Origin: Anammoximicrobium sp964645045
GTDB taxonomy: Bacteria > Planctomycetota > Planctomycetia > Pirellulales > Pirellulaceae
Assembly (NCBI GenBank): GCA_964645045.1
Contig: CAZXYZ010000001.1
Coordinates: 124,001 to 188,000 of the forward strand
Length of the DNA stretch: 64,000 nt
Direction: 5' to 3'
Shown one piece after another: positions 1 through 9,772 of the stretch; within the stretch, counting starts at the first letter, position 1, and each line of letters begins with the position of its first letter. The notes under the pieces were generated by a model. That model worked only from the letters and a program-made list of their open reading frames with translations. It made no database searches and was not told the DNA's origin. Position numbers and translations under genes: made by a program.

Positions 1-2105
1 ATCGTTTCGCCAATGGTTTGCATCGGGTCGGCAATCTTCTCTTTAAGACGCTGCTTGCGGTCGCCGGCGTCGACGCGGTTGTTGATCAGCTCCTCGCGGA
101 TGTCCAGGAAACCGGCTGCCACCCCAAGCAGCTCTTGAGCCGATTTGCGGGTTTGCTGAAGTGCCTGCTGGACACGAATCGCCCGGAGCGACTGGGCCCG
201 TTCCGCAGCCTTTTTCTCATCCACGGGTTTGTCCCCCGGCTCCGCCCCTGGACGATCCGGATCGCCGGGCTCGGCGCTGGCGGAGGCGGTGGGCGATTGC
301 ACTCGTGTCAGAAAATCGCGGGCCTGAGTCATTTCCTGGACTATCTGCTCGAAACGGCGGCGCAGCCCAAGCTCGCGCGATTCGAGGATCGCCAGCAATG
401 TTTCGGGGGTGACGACGTCCAACTGGTAGCGATCACCGCTGCCGACATTGGGCCCCTCGGCCGATGCATACTTGTCTGTTGCGCGGATCGCCAGCGACAG
501 CTTATCCTTCGGCTCCAGTTCGACCTTGTCGGCCTGTGAACGCAGCTCGCGCATGTCGAGGACGGCTTCCACTCGACCGTCCTTGGCCAAAGCGAAGTCC
601 CGTTCGAGCAACTGTTCTTTCTGCTCGTTTTCCGCCACGGTCGCGTGCGTGATGACCGCGTCGAACCACGACCTGCCGACACCGTAGTCGTCCACGACCT
701 TGCCTACGGCGGGGATCATGACGTCCGGCGTTACGGCGGTGCCGATTCCTTTCAGCCGCACGTCAACTCGAGGCGCTTCGTCCGGAATCGCTGCGATGAA
801 GATCCGATAAGGCCGTTCGGTCACGACGTGGTCCACGTCGAACAAGGTGACGTCCAAGGTGAGGTTCGCGTCTAATCGGCCGGCTGGGAACTCGAACTGC
901 CGCGGGTCGGCGGCGCCGGTGCAGTCCAACTGCTGGGTTTCCTGCGTGTCTGAGTGGTACAAGTCAACGCGTTTCAGCGGCTTGTTCGTGCGGGCCCGAA
1001 TCGTCACCTCCGTGCCGCGTGGCAATTGGGTGGAACTTGTCCACTCGACCGTGCGTGGCGTCCAGACGCCGAGTTTTTCGTCGACCATGTACGTTGGGAA
1101 TTTGCAGTCCAATTCCACGCCGACGATCGTGGGGCTGTCGACGGCCTCGATCGTGTAATCGCGGACGCGATAGTCGTGGCCCACCACGTCAAATTGGACC
1201 GTGGTCAGGATGCCCTGCAGCGGCTTGCCGGAAAACGTGTACAGTTGGTACTCGTCCTGGCTGCGTTTCAGGCGGCTCATCGTGACGCGTCCGCGCTCGC
1301 CGTCGGCCGTGCGGTAGTGAATCGTACACGTCTCGGGAATTACCTTGGCCTTGCGGGCCGCCCGCACCCGCAGACGCAGATTGGAGCCTTTGGCGGCCTT
1401 CAGCCGGCCGTCGCGAAACGGGATCAGTGGCACTTCGCCCGCCGCCAGGGCTGCGTCCTCCGGCCCCAGCAACTCGACACCCACCACCTCGATCAACGCG
1501 CTGCGCGGCCAGGGTTCATCCCGTAACAGGTAGATGCGATGGACCCAGACGGCCAGTGCCTGCTGGTTCAGCGTGTAGAACAGCAGGATGGTGCCCAGTA
1601 GACTGGCCGCACCGAGCAGACTGCCAAACAGCGGCCGATAATTGAACACCGCGTTCAGCCGCACACGATCGACTTCGGTCAGCGCTTCCTGGTTGGTGTG
1701 TACCAACATCGCAGGATCAAACGATCCTGCGTGATCCGGCTGTTCCGTCAATTCGACGGAGGTCACCAGACTATCCCGGAACACGCCAAACTGCCGCTCC
1801 AACAGCACGGCCATGCTGCGGTTGACCAGCGGCACAAAAGCCCGGCGGAAGACCCAGCGATACAAGACCAGGAGCAAGCCGCCGCAGATGATCGCCAACA
1901 CGACCGCCCGCGCCGCAACCGGCATTTCACTGGCCCCCGCCCATACCGGCAGATAATCCAACGCAAGCCCCGCCCAAAACGTCAGCCCCAGCCAGATCAG
2001 CCCCAACGCCAACCCCTCCAGCCAAACATAGGCACGGATCCGCCAACGCAACCCCGATAACAGGGAACGCAAGCGAGGATCGAGTTTATGAGGGTCAGTT
2101 GTCAT
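1..2105 (-). CDS. Large membrane-anchored hypothetical protein of the MoxR/BatA cluster (3' end outside window)
   Basis: An open frame reads from ATG at 2105 to the left edge without a stop, about 701 codons. The N-terminus has two hydrophobic segments (roughly residues 22-50 and 60-80) and a third near residues 165-185. A long beta-rich periplasmic-type region follows, then a charged helical part rich in R, E, Q and K near the window edge that looks like coiled coil. I recognise the architecture as the large membrane protein that planctomycetes place last in MoxR/DUF58/BatA operons (DUF4175-like), but I see no catalytic motif. It is downstream of the VWA protein at 2221-5010 on the same strand and probably co-transcribed. 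Its role is unknown; membrane or envelope quality control with the VWA proteins is inference. Its leader is an unusual tandem repeat that contains extra ATGs. Confidence 0.7.
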   Translation of the reverse strand, partial: MTTDPHKLDPRLRSLLSGLRWRIRAYVWLEGLALGLIWLGLTFWAGLALDYLPVWAGASEMPVAARAVVLAIICGGLLLVLYRWVFRRAFVPLVNRSMAVLLERQFGVFRDSLVTSVELTEQPDHAGSFDPAMLVHTNQEALTEVDRVRLNAVFNYRPLFGSLLGAASLLGTILLFYTLNQQALAVWVHRIYLLRDEPWPRSALIEVVGVELLGPEDAALAAGEVPLIPFRDGRLKAAKGSNLRLRVRAARKAKVIPETCTIHYRTADGERGRVTMSRLKRSQDEYQLYTFSGKPLQGILTTVQFDVVGHDYRVRDYTIEAVDSPTIVGVELDCKFPTYMVDEKLGVWTPRTVEWTSSTQLPRGTEVTIRARTNKPLKRVDLYHSDTQETQQLDCTGAADPRQFEFPAGRLDANLTLDVTLFDVDHVVTERPYRIFIAAIPDEAPRVDVRLKGIGTAVTPDVMIPAVGKVVDDYGVGRSWFDAVITHATVAENEQKEQLLERDFALAKDGRVEAVLDMRELRSQADKVELEPKDKLSLAIRATDKYASAEGPNVGSGDRYQLDVVTPETLLAILESRELGLRRRFEQIVQEMTQARDFLTRVQSPTASASAEPGDPDRPGAEPGDKPVDEKKAAERAQSLRAIRVQQALQQTRKSAQELLGVAAGFLDIREELINNRVDAGDRKQRLKEKIADPMQTIGET

Positions 2106-2172
2106 TGGTCAGCGGTCATTGGTCATTGGTCATTGGTCATTGGTCAGTTGTCAGTTGTCAGCGGTCAGTTCA
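2106..2172. repeat. Tandem heptamer repeat in the leader of the downstream membrane gene
   Basis: On the minus strand the heptamer ATGACCA recurs almost without interruption, followed by degenerate CTGACAA/CTGACCG units. It abuts and partly includes the start codon at 2105. Each heptamer carries an ATG, so ATGs begin at 2119, 2126, 2133 and 2140 as well; the one in frame with 2105 (2126) stops after five codons. Related GGTCA-rich runs occur at about 7503-7520 and 32496-32510. Confidence 0.75.
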
Positions 2173-2220
2173 TCCTTAATCTTGCCTCTAATCTTTCGCC
2201 CTAATCTTACCTCTTCCTCC

Positions 2221-5010
2221 TCACGCCAGTCGGCTCAATCGCCGCAGCAGCCATTCCAGGCACAGGGCGCCGCAGATCAAGGCCATCAGCCAGCCCATTA
2301 GCCGGCGTTCGAAATCCGGGTCCGGAAGTCCGGGGAGGTACGTGACCTGGTCTTGCGGCTGCAATACGTTCACCAAGGGCGGCTGGCCGCGGATGCGTCC
2401 AGTCGCCGCGTCCATACCGACATAATACGCACCGCCGGTAGTCTGGGCCATGTCCAACAGCAACGGATCGTTCCGTTCCGGCTGTTTGGTCTCCAATTCC
2501 TCGGCCAGCACGCGGATTTCGCGGACCAGCAACTCGTCCAATTCGCCGCTGGGCGGCCTCAGTTCCACGCGATAATCGCCTTCCTGGACGGCCGTAAACT
2601 GCCCGGCGAACATCCCTTCTCGCGCCCCGCCCTCGACGGTCTTGAGCGTCAGCTTGACGCGGCCGCCGTCCGGCTGGATCAATGTCGCCACCACCTCACC
2701 AGACGATTGCGGCTGGCCTTGGGCATCGGTCAGCCGGGCTTGCACTCCCACCGTTTCGCCCAACAGGCAACGATCCTTGTCGACCAGGAGCGTGCCGTGC
2801 CTCGAGTCCTGGAGCAAGCGTCCCTGGGCAACCCAACGGATCAGCTTGGTGTAGTAGCGTTCGAAGTAGGCTTCGTCCACGGTGCGCAATCGCCACATTT
2901 CGCCGCTGGCCTGAAAGAACACCCGCCCCGCCCCGTAGAAATGCGACGCCAGGTAGATCGGCAGTTGAGTGTCGATCGCCGTGTTGGGATCGGAGAATTT
3001 AGCGTAGACGCGGGCAGCAGGTTTCGGATCCTTGACCGCATAGTAGCCAAACACGCCGTCGAAGGTCGCCCAGGCCGCTTCGCTCGTGACCGCGGTGTCC
3101 TCCAGCCACAGAAATTCAGCCTCCAAGCCCTCGCGGGTGAACTGCAGCGGCCAAGGCTCTTCACCGCCGAAACGGCCCACGCCCAGCGTGGCCAGGCCGC
3201 TGCTGTAGAACACGACCGGATACAGCGCGCGGATGGTGTCCAGCCGCGAATCGCCCTGGCGCACGTTGGCCCACTGTGGAGTGTGAATAGGTCCCGCAAT
3301 CACAACCAAACCGCCGGCCTTGTCGGCGACCCACTGCTCCAGGTTTTTGATCTGCAGCAGATCCAGCCGAGCCCAGTCCGGATCGAAGGCCACAATGCAG
3401 TCATATTCGAACAGTTCGTCCGCCGTTTCGGGAAAGTTGAACAGCAATTCGTTCGACTCCTGCGAGATTCCCGGAACGCCCGTTTGGAGCCAAACGTCGG
3501 ACGCCGTATCCTTGTCGCGATACAGCATATTCCGTAGGAACTGGTATTCACGGGAGGGGCCGCCCGCGATCAGCAGCACGCGCGTCTTACGTTCGACGAT
3601 TTCCACGTTGGCCGTCTTCGAGTCGTCGCGAGGATTACCGTCTCCCGCAGGACTCTTGACGGCCAATTGGTACGTGCGGCGGCCAGCTTCGTTCGGCGTG
3701 ACCTCGAACTTGACGGTCACGATCTCGCCTTCGCCGCCCAGTTCGACCCGGTCGTCCTGCTCGATCGTCTCCGACTTCTCGCGGTCCGGCACTCCGGTCG
3801 GAGCCGACGTGAGCCGGACTTCGACCGAACGGCCCGGCATGCCGCTGGCCTGGAGGTAGCCGGTCAGCGTGAATCGATCCCCGGGATAGACTCGCTCGGG
3901 TGCTTCTAGATCGACGACGCGGACGTTCGTCGGCCGCCGGTCGCTGCCGAGTCCCACGGGGTAGATGGCGACTTCGGCCAAGCGGGCCAGCGACGCGGCC
4001 GCGGTGTGCTCGATCCCCTCGTTCCGCCGACCGTCGGTAAACACGACCAAGCCGGCGATCGGACCACCCCGTTCCTTGGTCACCAGGTAGCGGACGGCAT
4101 CGCCCAGCCGAGTCTGCAAACCGCGCGCGGCGAGTTCGGTTTGCCAGTCAATTTCCTTCGGCTGCCGAGCTTCATCGGCGGCCGGCCGGTCGGTCGTGCC
4201 CTGGACGGACGCCCGGCCGGCGTCGGCGGTCTCTCGCCAGCCGATCACCGCCAGAAAATCGACGGCCGGGTTGCGGAGGTTGGCGACGGCCAACACGACC
4301 AAGCCAAGGATCAGGGCGAAGACCCCGGCGGGCAGCGTCCACGAGCCCCGCTCCGGATCGCGGGAACGGCGGACCACGATCGCGTAGGTCAGAACGAAGA
4401 ACACGCCCCCGAACAGGACCAGCCCCGCGCACACCGCGGCCCAACGCGATTCACGCAGGGATTGCCGATAGGCATCTGCCGCGGAAACCACGACCGTCCC
4501 GGCTTCGGCCGAGTCCCGTTTCGCAAACGACGCCACCTCTGCCGGACGCGAGGTCTGGTCGAAGCGATACACCACCACGTCGTGCCGTTGGCGGAGCTGT
4601 TCGAGCAACTCGCCGCTGGCCAGCGTCTCGACTACCTGGCGGATCCGAGTCTTGCCTTCCGGACCGCTGGGCGACGGGCTGTCCGGCAGTCCCATGCTCT
4701 GGCTGGTATCGACCAGCAGCAGCACGCGGCTGTTCTTGACCAGTTGCCGTTCGGTGCGTTTTTCCAGGTTGAAGAAGTAGAACAGGACGCCTGCCAGCGC
4801 CAATACACGCAGGGCAATCAGCGCCCAGCGGAGCCCCCGCGACAGCTCGACGCTGTCCTTGCGGTATACGCCGATCACCCAGGTCAGGACCGCCGCGCAG
4901 ACCGCCGCCAGCACCAGCCAGTGCCACCACTGGGACATGGCTTGCAAGCGAGCGAACTGGTAAAACGTGCCGGCCGATTCCTCGGCCAGCAGCGGCCACG
5001 GTGCGATCAA
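2221..5010 (-). CDS. Large VWA-like membrane protein of the MoxR/BatA cluster
   Basis: 929 residues. Hydrophobic segments lie at about residues 32-48 and 64-82, and two more between about 190 and 250. The first cytosolic/periplasmic section holds a von Willebrand A type MIDAS-like motif, DTSQSM, near residue 101. It interrupts a membrane hairpin, which is unusual for a VWA fold. The C-terminal half resembles the class I glutamine amidotransferase-like region found in planctomycete BatA-type proteins, and the last about 20 residues form another membrane helix. The gene lies between the BatA-like gene at 5155-7503 and the membrane protein ending at the left edge, all on the minus strand. The family pairs with MoxR ATPases, probably in envelope stress or complex assembly. 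No direct evidence exists here for an enzyme activity. Confidence 0.8.
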   Translation of the reverse strand: MIAPWPLLAEESAGTFYQFARLQAMSQWWHWLVLAAVCAAVLTWVIGVYRKDSVELSRGLRWALIALRVLALAGVLFYFFNLEKRTERQLVKNSRVLLLVDTSQSMGLPDSPSPSGPEGKTRIRQVVETLASGELLEQLRQRHDVVVYRFDQTSRPAEVASFAKRDSAEAGTVVVSAADAYRQSLRESRWAAVCAGLVLFGGVFFVLTYAIVVRRSRDPERGSWTLPAGVFALILGLVVLAVANLRNPAVDFLAVIGWRETADAGRASVQGTTDRPAADEARQPKEIDWQTELAARGLQTRLGDAVRYLVTKERGGPIAGLVVFTDGRRNEGIEHTAAASLARLAEVAIYPVGLGSDRRPTNVRVVDLEAPERVYPGDRFTLTGYLQASGMPGRSVEVRLTSAPTGVPDREKSETIEQDDRVELGGEGEIVTVKFEVTPNEAGRRTYQLAVKSPAGDGNPRDDSKTANVEIVERKTRVLLIAGGPSREYQFLRNMLYRDKDTASDVWLQTGVPGISQESNELLFNFPETADELFEYDCIVAFDPDWARLDLLQIKNLEQWVADKAGGLVVIAGPIHTPQWANVRQGDSRLDTIRALYPVVFYSSGLATLGVGRFGGEEPWPLQFTREGLEAEFLWLEDTAVTSEAAWATFDGVFGYYAVKDPKPAARVYAKFSDPNTAIDTQLPIYLASHFYGAGRVFFQASGEMWRLRTVDEAYFERYYTKLIRWVAQGRLLQDSRHGTLLVDKDRCLLGETVGVQARLTDAQGQPQSSGEVVATLIQPDGGRVKLTLKTVEGGAREGMFAGQFTAVQEGDYRVELRPPSGELDELLVREIRVLAEELETKQPERNDPLLLDMAQTTGGAYYVGMDAATGRIRGQPPLVNVLQPQDQVTYLPGLPDPDFERRLMGWLMALICGALCLEWLLRRLSRLA

Positions 5011-5036
5011 TTCAGGGGTCCTTCGTGCCTGGGGAA

Positions 5037-5132
5037 GGGCTCAGACGTACAGAATTCAAAATTGGCCGGCAAATCACCACGATTCTGCTGGCCCCTTCAA
5101 CGGCCAATTATGAATTCTGTACGTCTGAGCCC
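5037..5132. repeat. Palindromic element, copy 1 (32-bp inverted arms)
   Basis: Arms at 5037-5068 and 5101-5132 are inverted repeats of 32 bp with one mismatch, separated by 32 nt. Each arm starts GGGCTCAGACGTACAGAATT from the outside. A second copy of the same element is at 21493-21587. It fills most of the gap between the two VWA genes. MITE- or REP-like; no terminal duplication is obvious. Confidence 0.9.
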
Positions 5133-5154
5133 GATTGGTGTAGTCGTCCTCGCG

Positions 5155-7503
5155 TCATTTCCTCACCGCTGCCGCCCGGGGCGGATGATAACTGGCCATG
5201 TAGCCCATGATCTGCTCGGCGAACAGCAGAACGATCAAGATGGCCATCAGCAGCAGACTGCGATTGTTGCCGCCCAAGCGGGCGATTTCGTATTCGTATT
5301 CCTCGGCGTGCTTATAGTCAGCTTTCACCGGGTCCAGCTTGTCCAACAGCGGCTTGCCCGCCAAAAATGCCAAATCGCCTTCGCTGGGCTCGACATTCAA
5401 GGCCTGACGCCGCACGTCGGCTTCGCCCCCAACCGTCACCGGCCAGGCTTCGTAAATCCCGCTGTGGTCCGTATCGCCGCCGCCGTTGGCCGCGCTGGCG
5501 GCCGCGCCGTTGCCGATGCCGGCGACCAGAACGGGTGAGTTCGGCTCGGCTCGCGCCGCCATGCGTTCGATCACGGCCCGCGTCTCCGGCGTCTCGCCCG
5601 GCGTAACGAAGGTTACGTCCTGGCGGTACTTGTTGGCTTCCAAGGCGACCGACACCGAGCTGCCCACGGGCCGCTGCTCGACGGCCCGCCGGTTGGCAGC
5701 CAGATAGGATTGCAGCTTGAGCACCATCACGACGAAGCTGGGATCGTTGCCCCAGTTGTTCCAGGTTGGCGCGGCCGTCGTCAAAACAACCATGACCCGG
5801 CCTTCGCCGAATTTCCGTTCTACGGCCAATGGCGCGCGGTTGCGCAGCCAAGCGGCGATTTGGACCGACGAATCCGGCAACGGTTTCCAATCGGTCGGCG
5901 GCCTCAAGAAACGTTCCACGGTGATCTGCCGGATGAACGGATTCCGTTCGCCCAGAAAGACACTGAATACCGGATGCTCCGCCGGTTCAATGTCCGGCAC
6001 ATTCTCGTCCTCGTCCGGCAGCAATTCGTCCTCGCGCAGCAAAGGCAGCGGCATCAGGCCGAGTCCTTCCCGGTACAGTTGCTTGGCATAGAACGCGATG
6101 TTCACTTCCGGTCCCACGAACACGCCCAAACCCCCTCCGCCGCGGACGTAGGCTTCCAAGTTCTCGACAGCCCGGTCATCCAACCGCGGCACATCCAGCA
6201 GGTAAATCGCCCGGTATTTCTGCAGGATCTCCGGCAGCGTGTCGCGCAAGAAGGCGGGCGTGTTGATCTCCGGCCGCACTCCCGTGTTCGCCCGTCCGCC
6301 GGGTTCGAAAACCGACTGCAGGAAAAATGCGTGCAGCTGCTGCTGGGAACCATCCACCAGCAGCACCGGTTCGTTTTCCGGAAAATCCATCACGCACCAG
6401 CGGCGATTGTCGACCGCCACGGGATCGTCTTGCAGCGTGGCGTCCACTACATGCTGGCCGGGCTTGGGAAAGAACACTTGGACGCTGCGGGTCACGCTCT
6501 GGCCCGCTTCGATTTCGTTGATCAAGACGGTCGGTAATTCGTCGGTCTTAGGCCGCAATTGGTCCGGCGACGCCGTCAGCTGCGACTGGGGATCGTAGAA
6601 GTCTGTGCAGACTTTCAGTTGGACGTTGCGAGCCGTGTCGGGACCGAAGTTCTTGACCGTCGCGTTGACGAACAACGGCACGCCCGCAGCCCGCGTTTCG
6701 TTCGCCGGAGTGACGTCGACCACCGCCAGATTCTGGCGGGCTTCACGGACGCAGCCCACCAGATGGATCTCGGCCGGCGACCGCTGGATCTCCTGCAGCA
6801 GGCCCCGCAACTCGGCCGGATTCTCCCACTGGTTCGAGCGGAAGTCGGACACGACGTAGATCTGCCGGCTCTCGTTACTTGCCAAACCTATCAGTTCTTT
6901 CACCAACAATAGCGCCGGTCCGGGACCGGACGCCAGTTCGGTGACCTGGAACGAATTGCGTTTGGCCTCCAGCGCCACATCGAACTCGGTGTCGACGATT
7001 TGGGAGTTGAAGTCCAGCACCTGGTCGTAATCCACGCCTTGCTCAAGTTCGGCGGAAACCCGAGCGGCGCGGGAGAAGCGGATCAGCGTGAATTTCTGCG
7101 AGCCACTCTGCGCTGCGACGGCCGTGCGCGCCCCGATTCTCTGGATCGCCGCCAAGCCGCTCTCGAACGCGCTGGCGCCACCCAAGCGGTCCGACATCGA
7201 GTAGCTGTCGTCCAACAGCACGTAATGGTGCGTCGGCTTGCCGCCCAGCAAATCCAGCCACTGGCCACGCGAGACCCACTGCGCCAGCATGGCCACCACC
7301 AAGGCGACGGCGGCCATCCGCATCAGCAGCAGGATCAGTTGTTTGAGCCAAATCCACTTGCGATGCTTCTTGTAGCTTTGCAGCAAGAACTCCATCGCCG
7401 CCCATTTCACCCGACGGTGCCGCATCATGTTGATCAGGTGGATCAACAGCGGCACGAGCACCAGGAAAAATCCCCACGTTAGGGGCTGATGGACGAATTG
7501 CAT
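5155..7503 (-). CDS. BatA domain/VWA membrane protein
   Basis: 782 residues. The N-terminus is the classic BatA double-membrane region: a first helix at residues 10-27, a basic stretch with RHRRVKW, and a second helix at about 55-75. A VWA domain follows, with the MIDAS-like motif DDSYSMSD near residue 97. A mid-protein region of beta-sandwich type precedes an amidotransferase-like domain, and a C-terminal membrane helix lies near residues 755-773. The downstream neighbour is 2221-5010 and the upstream neighbour is the DUF58 gene, only about 12 nt away. In other bacteria Bat proteins act with MoxR ATPases in aerotolerance or envelope integrity; here that is inference from the gene order. Confidence 0.88.
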   Translation of the reverse strand: MQFVHQPLTWGFFLVLVPLLIHLINMMRHRRVKWAAMEFLLQSYKKHRKWIWLKQLILLLMRMAAVALVVAMLAQWVSRGQWLDLLGGKPTHHYVLLDDSYSMSDRLGGASAFESGLAAIQRIGARTAVAAQSGSQKFTLIRFSRAARVSAELEQGVDYDQVLDFNSQIVDTEFDVALEAKRNSFQVTELASGPGPALLLVKELIGLASNESRQIYVVSDFRSNQWENPAELRGLLQEIQRSPAEIHLVGCVREARQNLAVVDVTPANETRAAGVPLFVNATVKNFGPDTARNVQLKVCTDFYDPQSQLTASPDQLRPKTDELPTVLINEIEAGQSVTRSVQVFFPKPGQHVVDATLQDDPVAVDNRRWCVMDFPENEPVLLVDGSQQQLHAFFLQSVFEPGGRANTGVRPEINTPAFLRDTLPEILQKYRAIYLLDVPRLDDRAVENLEAYVRGGGGLGVFVGPEVNIAFYAKQLYREGLGLMPLPLLREDELLPDEDENVPDIEPAEHPVFSVFLGERNPFIRQITVERFLRPPTDWKPLPDSSVQIAAWLRNRAPLAVERKFGEGRVMVVLTTAAPTWNNWGNDPSFVVMVLKLQSYLAANRRAVEQRPVGSSVSVALEANKYRQDVTFVTPGETPETRAVIERMAARAEPNSPVLVAGIGNGAAASAANGGGDTDHSGIYEAWPVTVGGEADVRRQALNVEPSEGDLAFLAGKPLLDKLDPVKADYKHAEEYEYEIARLGGNNRSLLLMAILIVLLFAEQIMGYMASYHPPRAAAVRK

Positions 7504-7515
7504 GGTGGTCAGTGG

Positions 7516-8418
7516 TCAGTTTCTATGGTGCATTCCCAGCCGGTTGCTCAGGTACGTGGCCAGGGCGGCGTCCAGTGGCTGGCTGGTACGGATCAGCGCG
7601 TAATCGACGGTGTGCCGGGCGCAGCCGCGCCGGACCTCGCCCAGGAATTCATTCAACGCTTCCAGATAACCTTCCCGCAGCGCCCGGGGGTTGCAGTTCA
7701 AGTAGTCGGCCGACTCGAGGCCTTCGAAGCGGGTCGGACCGGCGAAAGGAAATTCCAACTCGTCGTCGTCCAACACGTGAAACACCAGCACGTCATGGCC
7801 GCGTTGCCGCAGCAATTTAAGACCTTTTAGGGTCCCTTCCACGTCGGCCAGCAAGTCGGAGACCAGGACCATCATCCCGCGCCGCGGCAGGCTCTCGGCC
7901 GCCGACCGCAGGATGGAATACAGATCCGTCTTGTCTCGCGGCTCCGAAACCGACAGGGACTCGACGATCGACAGGATGTGATTCTGTTTGCTGCGGCTCG
8001 GCACGCGCATGCGAATCCGGTCGTCGAAGGCCAAACATCCCACGGCATCATGCTGCCGAAGGATCAGGTAGGCCAGGCTGCTGGCGACCGTACAGGCGTA
8101 CTCGTACTTGGTAAGGTGCCCGTTGCCGTAAGCCATGCTGTTGGACACATCGACCAGCATGGTACAGCGCAGATTGGTCTCTTCCTCGAACTGCTTGACG
8201 TACAAACGGTCCTGTCGGGCCCAGACCTTCCAATCGACGTAGCGCAGGTCGTCCCCCGCCGCGTACTCGCGGTGCTGCAAAAACTCGACCGACTGGCCAA
8301 AGTAGGGACTGCGATGCATGCCCGTCAGGAAGCCCTCGACGATATGCCGCGCCCGCAGTTCCAGCCGCGAGATCCGCTTGATCGCCTCAGGATGCAAAAA
8401 TCTTTTGGAATCGGGCAT
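7516..8418 (-). CDS. DUF58 domain-containing protein
   Basis: 300 residues, a typical full length for the family. The signature region around residues 40-70 contains REYAAGDDLRYVDWKVWAR, which matches the DUF58 core, followed by a VWA-like MIDAS motif, VDVSNSM, near residue 88. There is no signal peptide or membrane segment, so the protein is probably cytosolic or peripheral. The start codon lies inside the end of the MoxR gene (32-nt overlap), so translation is likely coupled. MoxR-DUF58-VWA is a conserved gene trio thought to work as a chaperone-like module; the client here is unknown. Confidence 0.92.
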   Translation of the reverse strand: MPDSKRFLHPEAIKRISRLELRARHIVEGFLTGMHRSPYFGQSVEFLQHREYAAGDDLRYVDWKVWARQDRLYVKQFEEETNLRCTMLVDVSNSMAYGNGHLTKYEYACTVASSLAYLILRQHDAVGCLAFDDRIRMRVPSRSKQNHILSIVESLSVSEPRDKTDLYSILRSAAESLPRRGMMVLVSDLLADVEGTLKGLKLLRQRGHDVLVFHVLDDDELEFPFAGPTRFEGLESADYLNCNPRALREGYLEALNEFLGEVRRGCARHTVDYALIRTSQPLDAALATYLSNRLGMHHRN

Positions 8419-9457
8419 CTTTCGTCAGTTCGTCTTCCTTGGTGGGAGTCATCGAAATCAGCCGGTCAATCAATTCGTCCGGCGTCTGGCCTTCGCTTTC
8501 GGCGGCGAAATTCAACACGATCCGATGCCGCAGCACGGGTTTGGCCAATGCCTGAATGTCCTCCGTCGAAACGTGCGTGCGTCCCTGCAGCAAGGCCCGC
8601 GCTTTGCCTCCCAGAATCAGGAACTGAACCGCCCGCGGGCCGGCTCCCCAGGCGATCGTGTCGTCCACAAACTCCGGCGCGCCCGGAGATCCGACGCGCG
8701 TCTGGCGAACCAGGGACAACGTGTACCGAATGACGTGATCGGTCACCGGCACCTCGCGGACCATGCGCTGCAAATCCAGGATATCCTCGGCGCTCAACAC
8801 CGGCCGAATGTCGTCGGCCTGAACGGTGGTCGTGCGGCGGGCTACTTCAAACTCTTCGTCGAAACTCGGATACCTGACGAACACCTTGAACATGAACCGG
8901 TCTTGCTGAGCTTCCGGCAGCGGATAGGTCCCTTCCTGTTCGATGGGATTCTGCGTCGCCAGCACAAAGAAGGGATCTGTCAGCTTGTGCCGCACGCGGC
9001 CCACCGTGACCTGCCGCTCTTGCATGGCCTCCAGCAGCGCCGCCTGCGTCTTGGGCGGCGTGCGGTTGATTTCGTCCGCCAGGATGATGTGCGAAAAGAC
9101 GGGACCCTCGAGAAACCGCCGCTCGCGCGCCCCCGTGCTGCGATTCTCTTCGATGATCTCCGTGCCGGTGATGTCCGCCGGCATCAGGTCGGGCGTGAAC
9201 TGAATTCGGCTGAATGTCAAGTTCAGCGTCCGAGCAAGCGTGCTGATCATCAGTGTCTTGGCCAGCCCCGGCACGCCTTCCAACAGGCAGTGCCCGCGGC
9301 AGAACAGCGAGATCAACAGCTCCTCGATCACCTGGTTCTGGCCGACGATCACCTGGGACAACTGCTCCTGGATCTGCCTGCGAGCCTCCTGCAAGCGATG
9401 AAATGCCGCCGACTGACCCGGTGAATAGGCCGATGTGCCGTCGCCTGGATCCGCCAT
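8387..9457 (-). CDS. MoxR family AAA+ ATPase
   Basis: 356 residues from the ATG at 9457; an upstream in-frame GTG at 9508 would add 17 poorly conserved residues. I prefer 9457 because AAAGG lies about 11 nt upstream. Visible motifs are Walker A GVPGLAKT (about residue 54), Walker B with ADEINR, sensor 1 ATQNP near residue 150, and the typical PLPEAQQDRF segment. It heads the minus-strand operon MoxR-DUF58-BatA-VWA-membrane protein and overlaps DUF58 by 32 nt. MoxR ATPases couple ATP hydrolysis to maturation of VWA-containing partners, here most likely the two VWA proteins downstream. Confidence 0.95.
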   Translation of the reverse strand: MADPGDGTSAYSPGQSAAFHRLQEARRQIQEQLSQVIVGQNQVIEELLISLFCRGHCLLEGVPGLAKTLMISTLARTLNLTFSRIQFTPDLMPADITGTEIIEENRSTGARERRFLEGPVFSHIILADEINRTPPKTQAALLEAMQERQVTVGRVRHKLTDPFFVLATQNPIEQEGTYPLPEAQQDRFMFKVFVRYPSFDEEFEVARRTTTVQADDIRPVLSAEDILDLQRMVREVPVTDHVIRYTLSLVRQTRVGSPGAPEFVDDTIAWGAGPRAVQFLILGGKARALLQGRTHVSTEDIQALAKPVLRHRIVLNFAAESEGQTPDELIDRLISMTPTKEDELTKDARFQKIFAS

Positions 9458-9772
9458 GATGATATTGCCTTTCGTTGGGAGAACTTGGCTCGTTTCGCGT
9501 AAGTCCACTGGCCATTATACGTGTTCGGCCACGTCTTTGGTTCGCAGGAGAGCCGCAGTCGTATTGCTAAGGATACTCCAAACCGCCCAAAGTTCCAGGT
9601 AGCGTAGGCTCAACCAACGAGCAAAATAGCGTCGCCCAACTGGCATAACGCGGTTTCGACGGCTTTCGACAAGGGCAGGTTCCCGGCGGGGGGCGTCAGA
9701 CGGCCGTCCGCGATGGCCTGCTGGGCGGCGTCAATCCAACTTTTCCGGTCCGCGTTCATCCGTTTAGTTCGG
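9458..9772. other. No supported gene
   Basis: This stretch upstream of the MoxR operon should hold its promoter, but I cannot pin one. On the minus strand a 49-codon ATG frame (9610-9759) exists with no family resemblance that I recognise. I do not call it a gene. Confidence 0.5.

Noticed and set aside
4006..5538. A 510-codon open frame antisense to the VWA genes and crossing the palindrome
   Set aside because: It crosses two real genes and a repeat, and shows no domain.
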